Shown here piece by piece: positions 58,170 to 64,000 of a stretch of DNA of 64,000 nucleotides; position 1 is the first letter of the stretch; the number at the start of each line of letters is the position of its first letter. The notes beneath the pieces were generated by a model. The model ran no database searches. It saw only the letters and a list, made by a program, of their open reading frames with translations, and was not told the origin of the DNA. This DNA is from Ridgeia piscesae (Eukaryota > Annelida > Polychaeta > Sabellida > Siboglinidae). The position numbers and the translations under genes are program-made. Location: NCBI GenBank assembly GCA_025642075.2, contig JAODUO010000566.1, positions 37,501-101,500 of the forward strand. The letters are read 5' to 3'.

Positions 58170-60948
58170 TTAATAGGTGGCCGAGTGGTTAGAGTGCTGG
58201 GCTCCCGACAATAGATGGACCGGGGTTCGAATCCCGGTGCCGGCAGGTCGGTGGTGCGGTACTGATACAGCCACCGTGTCAATACTTGGTCAACTGCGTT
58301 CACCCTATACCGCCTTCCCCTTCCAACCCGCACAGCATGGTCAGCGGGGAAGGGTAGGCGAACAACATATCAGCATGCAAAGCACAACAAAGTCATGGCC
58401 CCCAGTCCCCTGCGGCACAGAAAGAGTCCATGACCAAGGAGATCGACGGCTCTGGTCAACTAGGACTACGTGCAGAGGATCAAAAAGAGCCACCGAAAGA
58501 GGTAGACTAAAGATAGCGACCTACAACATGCATAACAAAGCGCTACAAACTAAAGATAGTGCAAGTATATGCACCAACAACATCATACTAAGAAGAAGAC
58601 ATAAATACAACGATGTCGATGACACTTTAGGGAAACCAAACCACTGTACGATATAGTGATGGGAGACTTCAATTCTCAAATAGGGAAAACAACAAACGGC
58701 AATGGGCACGGGCACAAACGAAAGACGCAACACCTTGGTACAATGGGCAACATCAAGAAAGTACAAAATCATGAATACCATGTTCCAGAAGAAAGCACGG
58801 AGGAGATGGACGTGGAAATTGAAAACCCAAACGGTGTAGCGAAGGCCGAAATTGACTACATCCTAACAAACAGGCCAGACATCGTCACAGACGTAACAGT
58901 CATCAACCAAGTCGACATTGGAAGTGACCACATAATGGTCTATATTAACATCAAATTGGACGTATAGAGGTGGAAAGGAAAACAATTATGATAAAGAGGC
59001 CACCGAGAGTAGATGCCGCAGAAATAGGATCAAAGAAGATCGAATTCCAACTCGAATTGAGAAGCCGATTCGAGATACTACAAGGACTAAACGAAATCGA
59101 CACCATGAGCGAAACCATCATAGATATGATTCAACAATGCGCGTCAAGAGTAGCTAATATAAAGCAATCAACATGCCACTGAAATCGAGGATATCATCAC
59201 CAACACGAGTCCTGATAACGAAACGACAAGAAATGGTGGAAAACGGCGACGATAAACAAAGAACAGAGTCCGCAGAAATAGGCAAGACCATCAAAAAGAA
59301 AGCAAGAGAGGACACCAGGAAACACAACCAAGAGATCATATGGGAAACAATCGTTACATCAAAGAGCCTGAGGAAAGTTCGGAGAACGCAGAAGCTAGAC
59401 CAAGACAGATTGATCACACACCTGTACAAGCAGGGTAGAGAAATCCATGATCAAGATAAGATCATAGAACGGATAGAAGAATTCTACACCGAACTATACG
59501 AGAGTGAATAGAGTACTATAATCCACACTGACCCAACAAAGATATGAACAATGGGACAGCAACAGGCAATGACCATAATATAAACATCAAGACATTGAAA
59601 GCAGAAGATACCATCTCGAAGACACTAATAGCTTGCTAAACAGTACACTAAAATTCTTATCAGAAAGACGAAAACCCACAGCGTGGAAGAACGCTAAGAT
59701 GGTGATAATCTTCAAGAAGGGAAATAAAAAAGACCTCCAGAATTACAGACCGATCTGTCTACTATCAAACAAATAGTACTCACGGAAGTAATAACGAAAA
59801 GGCTAGAGAAGACACTCAACCAAAACCATCCACGAAAGTATGCTGGGTTCAGAAGCAGTTGCTCAACGACAGACCATATCCAAGTCGTAAACCAACTAAA
59901 GGAGAACTGCATCGCATTCGTCGACTACGAGAAAGCCTTCGGCTCAGTGCAAACTCAAGCAATACTGACTTCGCTTCAAGAACAGGGAACAGAAGATATC
60001 TTGAAGGAAATCTACACCAACAGCTCGTCTACATACACAAAGAAAGCAACAAGATCAAAATCAGGGGAGAAGCATGACAGGAAGATACCTTATCGCCCAA
60101 GCTGTTTACGCTAGCACTCGAAAGCATATTCTGACGGTTGACCTTGGGAAACCAGAGGCTTGGAGATATAGACGCGAATATCTCAATCATCTTCACTTCG
60201 CCGACGACATACTGATAAATGCTGTAATACACCACATGAACTACAACAAATGCTACAAGGTGATGATAGAAAACGACACACCAATATAATTATGTCGAGT
60301 ACACCCAGATCGAGAACGTTGAAAGCTACATCTACCTGGGACAGAGATACAGCATCAGAGACAAAACACAAGACAAAGAGATTCAAAGTAGAATCACGGC
60401 CGGGTGGACAGCATTCGCCAAGCACTGCGACATCATCAACTGTAATATTAGGATATGTTTGAAGATCGAGACACGTCTACAAGTCGTGCCTACTTCCAGT
60501 AATGACATACGGCGCGGAAACATGGGCATTCGATCACCATCCGAGCAAAGAACAAGCTATAGCAGCCGCACAAATAAGGATGGAAAGGAGCTGTCAAATA
60601 TCACATACCGGGACAGAAAAACAAACATCTGGGTAAGAGATAAGACAAAGGTCACAGCTAGACGTGATTAAACAAGTCAGAAGACGGAAGTGGACATGGG
60701 CAGCTAGGGCAAGTCAGCAGGATACGAGATAACTGATTGACTCTGGGTATCACCACCTGGAAACCCTACGAAAAAGAAAATACCTAGAGCAATGGAGAGA
60801 AGACCTAGATGACGTACTACTGGAAGGGTACCATCTGGCAGATGATAGCGCAATATTGGCAAATGTGGAAGCAGCATGCTGAAGCCGGAATTCACCCAAC
60901 CACGGCCCGGGACACTATGGTTGCACAATGATGATGATGATGATGATG
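58170..60948 (+). mobile_element. RTE-type LINE with a tRNA-like 5' head
   Basis: The insertion starts with a tRNA-like block (58176-58250; box A GTGGCCGAGTGGTTAG, box B GGTTCGAATCC), followed by ~250 bp of leader. The start of an AP-type endonuclease follows (LKIATYNMHNK), then a large deletion, the endonuclease C-terminal part (GDFNSQIGK, AEIDYILTNRPDIV, GSDHIMVY), the linker and a decayed reverse transcriptase ([24 protein letters not shown] motif intact near 60199). The RTE-like C-terminus and a (GAT)n tail at ~60928-60948 complete it. An exact 11-bp target-site duplication flanks the whole, so head and LINE inserted together. Many frameshifts and the endonuclease deletion make it inactive. 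Confidence 0.92.
58176..58250 (+). other. tRNA-like pol III promoter head of the RTE insertion
   Basis: Box A-like and box B-like sequences are spaced as in a tRNA, and an arm around GGTTCGAATCC closes (CCGGG/CCCGG). The acceptor stem does not pair, so it is not a functional tRNA gene. It resembles the heads of tRNA-derived SINEs and is a different type from the SINE head at 49088. Confidence 0.75.
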
Positions 60949-60959
60949 AATTGGCAATC
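60949..60959. repeat. Right target-site duplication of the RTE insertion
   Basis: AATTGGCAATC, identical to 58159-58169, directly after the (GAT)n tail. Confidence 0.9.
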
Positions 60960-61824
60960 ATAGAGATTTAAATTGGTACATAAAATTATGACAATGAATT
61001 ACATATATTTACTAATTTGATGATTCATGGCTGACTACAAATCCAATATAATATATTAATTGTCACCGTGGAATTCACTATGTCTTGCCCTTGGTTTTGC
61101 GGTTATTTATTTAATTAACTTATGGTGATAAAATAGTCGGCTATATACCTCAACTTCAACTCTTCAATATATCAATACAGCGATGTCTACTGTACAAAAA
61201 AACCGACGTATCTGGCTATATAAACAGAACATTACGATATTTTATTATTGGCAAATATTACAGAATATATATAATGTTATTATTTTATAATGGATATACT
61301 ATGTTCTACTTCCAATAAATAAGTATTCCTTTGTCTATTTCTTATTTTCACAATTTGCTAAGCCTTAGGAAAACATCCACAAAGGCTGGCCAACACCTAC
61401 TTCTAACAACGTTGCGTCTAGCACGGTCATTGAGGACTGACGGCTATCGATCTGTTACATCGGCGAGACTCATGAGTCGATGGCAACACACAGATTACCA
61501 ATCATTTCCCACGCCAACTTACAAAAACGAAAATGATGGCGTTGTTGTGAAAATAAACACGCTATTTTGATCTTGTGCTTTTTTGGTAATATCACGTTTT
61601 TTGATGGAATGGCAATAGTTAAGTCGATTCTTCTTGAATTGGTATTTAAAAATAATGCCATTAATGGGAAATTAACTCACAAAGATGCCGATTAACATGA
61701 CAAGTGAGCGATAATAGATGAAATGAAGGCCTTTACTACGCCGGTAAAAGTGGTATAACCATTCGTAATTCACAAGTATATACTGTTTACTATATACTAA
61801 TAATATTCCAGCCATTGACACTTA
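60960..61824. other. Intergenic, no gene recognised
   Basis: AT-rich, no coding signal seen. Confidence 0.3.
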
Positions 61825-62238
61825 TATAGAATTCGGACCCACCTCAATTTTGCCATTATAACTATATTTGCCTATAACTATATTGGATACCTCACAAACT
61901 CTAATCCTAAACATGATCAATCAGCATTCCCAGGTTGGCAGGTATATTTATGTATAACAAATGTTGCATTTTGAAACCAAAATAGCGCTCCGATTTGTGC
62001 CAATCGCAAGCGCAGCGGTGCATGTGTCACTGCACCATGCACATGGAATGAGCGATAAACAGTTTGTTACGCCGACTGCGCTGTCTTTTCGACCTCGAAA
62101 GTCTGCTACGACACGCTGTTTATAAAACATAGATATACGCTAATGATGTTAAATGAATGACTTAACAAAATCAAATATGAAATGTTGGCAAAGATACAGT
62201 TATAATGGTAAAATAGGCGATGGGTCTGAATTCTGCAT
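61825..62238. mobile_element. MITE-like element with ~50-bp terminal inverted repeats
   Basis: The left arm 61825-61872 (ATATAGAATTCGGACCCACC... TTATAACTATATTTGCC) is the diverged complement of the right arm 62187-62238 (GGCAAAGATACAGTTATAAT... GGGTCTGAATTCTGCAT). There is no coding capacity inside. It lies 300 bp upstream of a zinc-finger gene start. Confidence 0.75.
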
Positions 62239-62536
62239 AAATGCCCACCCAGCAATTTTTCTGGGACCGAGGCCACATTGAATTTTCGTTGTTGCTCAGT
62301 CTGTTATCTCACTGCTTCGGCACTGGCTCACTCTATCAACGCGTTAGTTTTGAAATGTGATGACAAGCCAGCCCAATGACAATGCCAATGATTAAGAAAA
62401 TACCACGAAAAAATGTATTTGCCTAGCCCTGGTTGTTGTAATGTCAGACTTGTCAGTTTTGAAATGTCTATATATTCCCTTTTTTTGTAGCTGATGCTAA
62501 TGCCACAAGGTACCAACAAGAGCGACCTGACAAGAA

Positions 62537-64000
62537 ATGGATGAGCGACAAGCAACACATATGGCACAGAGAAAAGGAAACAGGAAATGTGATGACAGCA
62601 CCATTATAAATGACACTGTGGATGAGGCAAAAACCCATGTGAAGTCCAAAGTGCATGTGTGTATGTACTGTGCAAGGCCATTCAGTCAGTTGTATGTTCT
62701 CAAGCGCCACATTCGGACACATACTGGTGAGACACCTTTTAAGTGTTCCACGTGTGGTAGAGCATTTTCGGGGCAACGATCCCTAAAAGAACATGAACTT
62801 GATCATGTCGATACACTCCCATTTTTGTGTACAGCTTGTGGCAGACAGTTCAAACGCAGTCACGAGCTGAAAAGTCATAAGCGTGTCCACACTGGTGAGC
62901 GCCCATTCTCGTGCAGCATATGTGGAAAGGCCTTTGGTCATGCAACGACACTTTTGCGACACACTCGCACGCACTCGGATGAGAGACCACACATATGTGG
63001 GGCATGTAATCAAACTTTCCACCAGGTTAGTGCCTTGAAACGGCATGTACGAAGCCACAACGACACACATCCATACATATGCGAGGGGTGCAATCAGTGC
63101 TTCAGACAGATGAAGGATTCTCAGCTTCATATATGTCGGTCATCAAATCTTCCGCCGACTGTAAGTATACCACCTCCAACAAGAGTGCTGCTACGATGTA
63201 CTTTGTGTCTTAAAGAATACAAGTCACGTGCCGGGCTTGTGCATCACATAAAGACGCAGCATAATGTTGTGGAGAAATCTGCAAACGCCACCTCAACCTA
63301 CACGTGCGATGTTTGCTCAAAGGTGCTACACAGCATAGGTGGGTTGGCAACGCACAAACGGACACACAACGATGAACGCCCCTTTGCCTGCAATGTTTGT
63401 GGTGACAGGTTTGGTGACAAGGCTCACCTCCGCCGTCACGAGAAGCGTCACACGGGCGAGCGTATGACCTGTGTCATTTGTCACCATGGGTTCATCTCCC
63501 GCTGGCAAGTGCGACGTCATCTCGCACGTGTGCACAAACTGCCGCCCGATGCAGTAGAAGATGCGATGGCGATGTGCCGCCATCGTATTTTCAGTGTAGA
63601 TGGAACAGAAATCGACAAGAACGGTTCACAGTTGTTGTCGCCTAAAGAAACAACATGCATAAAGGAGGACTCTGCTGCTCCATCAGGTGTGGAGGAGGAC
63701 TGTGACCAGGCAGAGGTTTGCACGCCTGGACTTGAGCAACTTTCCAGTCATATGTGCACTACCATGTTAAACACTGACAACATTTCTCATTTGCTTTGCG
63801 ATACTAGCTTGCACGGGGACACCGAAAATGTGACGGGTGATATTAATCTAGAGTTGCCAGACGTTGATTTCGTGGAAGGAGCTATGGGAAAGCAGAGTGT
63901 ATTGCAGTCATTTTATGCCGTTGATGATGCCGAACCTGACATCACATGGTTGAGATCAGTAGACAGTGCTGGTGTGTCGTGGGACAACGGAAGCTGCAGT
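62537..64000 (+). CDS. C2H2 zinc-finger protein, ten fingers (3' end beyond the window)
   Basis: The frame is open for 488 codons to the edge of the window. The ATG at 62537 has a strong context (GAAATGG) and an in-frame TGA nine bases upstream. A TTTTTTTGTAG acceptor at 62490 suggests a spliced 5' UTR. Ten fingers run from residue ~42 to 333: the first four are classical with TGE(R/T)PF linkers (RTHTGETPF, RVHTGERPF). The sixth is degenerate (CEGCNQCF...HIC) and the last (CVICHHGF ISRW QVRRH) precedes an acidic, Ser/Thr-rich tail that could be an activation domain. Probably a nuclear transcription factor; I recognise no named orthologue. The C-terminal four fingers match those of the minus-strand gene at 54927-56108. 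The large minus-strand frames over this gene are shadows. Confidence 0.92.
   Translation, partial: MDERQATHMAQRKGNRKCDDSTIINDTVDEAKTHVKSKVHVCMYCARPFSQLYVLKRHIRTHTGETPFKCSTCGRAFSGQRSLKEHELDHVDTLPFLCTACGRQFKRSHELKSHKRVHTGERPFSCSICGKAFGHATTLLRHTRTHSDERPHICGACNQTFHQVSALKRHVRSHNDTHPYICEGCNQCFRQMKDSQLHICRSSNLPPTVSIPPPTRVLLRCTLCLKEYKSRAGLVHHIKTQHNVVEKSANATSTYTCDVCSKVLHSIGGLATHKRTHNDERPFACNVCGDRFGDKAHLRRHEKRHTGERMTCVICHHGFISRWQVRRHLARVHKLPPDAVEDAMAMCRHRIFSVDGTEIDKNGSQLLSPKETTCIKEDSAAPSGVEEDCDQAEVCTPGLEQLSSHMCTTMLNTDNISHLLCDTSLHGDTENVTGDINLELPDVDFVEGAMGKQSVLQSFYAVDDAEPDITWLRSVDSAGVSWDNGSCS

Noticed and set aside
58176..58250. Functional tRNA gene
   Set aside because: Box A and box B are present but the acceptor stem does not pair and it belongs to a retroelement bounded by a target-site duplication.
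58177..58656. 159-codon frame beginning MAEWLECWAPD
   Set aside because: Runs through the tRNA-like head, RTE leader and broken endonuclease start; not a gene.
62783..63723. Minus-strand frames of 68-115 codons
   Set aside because: Shadows of the ten-finger gene, whose plus-strand frame is unbroken for 488 codons.

Overview
This is animal nuclear DNA: intron-containing genes with GT-AG junctions, long introns, and dense micro- and minisatellites, MITE-like elements, tRNA-headed SINEs and RTE-type LINEs. A marine invertebrate is likely. A eukaryotic UreD gene, together with the repeat content, makes a mollusc-like lophotrochozoan my best guess, but no sequence here settles the phylum. I recognise six genes: (1) the 5' part of a secreted or membrane leucine-rich-repeat (LRR) protein (minus, runs off the left edge); (2) a urease accessory protein UreD gene (plus, ~8.45-16.42 kb, with a second copy of its last exon at 18.68 kb); (3) triosephosphate isomerase (minus, 21.0-28.87 kb, complete in six coding exons); (4) an SPSB1/4-type SPRY/SOCS-box protein (plus, coding exons at 42.99 and 49.97 kb, probable promoter and leader exon at ~34.1-34.4 kb); (5) a seven-finger C2H2 zinc-finger gene (minus, 54.93-56.11 kb); and (6) a ten-finger C2H2 gene (plus, 62.54 kb to the right edge, open at the end).

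Layout: 0-7.6 kb holds the LRR exon, a 1 kb terminal-inverted-repeat element, a broken copy of part of the LRR exon, and RTE LINE debris embedded in (TA)n and (AC)n tracts. 8.4-20.5 kb is the UreD gene with two huge 74-bp minisatellite arrays and a 1.1 kb duplicated segment. 21-28.9 kb is TPI, with a ~1.7 kb minisatellite of 31/34-bp units in one intron and a LINE fragment in intron 1. 29-34 kb has no recognised gene. 34-50.1 kb is SPSB, whose introns carry a 682-bp pure (AC)n tract, long hairpins and MITEs. 50.1-54.6 kb has no recognised gene. 54.9-64 kb holds two divergently transcribed, apparently paralogous zinc-finger genes separated by an RTE element with a tRNA-like head inside a perfect 11-bp target-site duplication.

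The most striking observation is that the two big minisatellites each grew out of a splice junction of the gene that hosts them. In UreD every 74-bp unit contains a pyrimidine tract plus CAG acceptor, a 33-nt stop-free in-frame segment ending in the last 15 nt of exon 7, and exon 7's own GTACTG donor. In TPI every unit contains the acceptor and first bases of exon 4. The two genes are unrelated and lie next to each other in convergent orientation. I see no operon-like or pathway link among the six genes.
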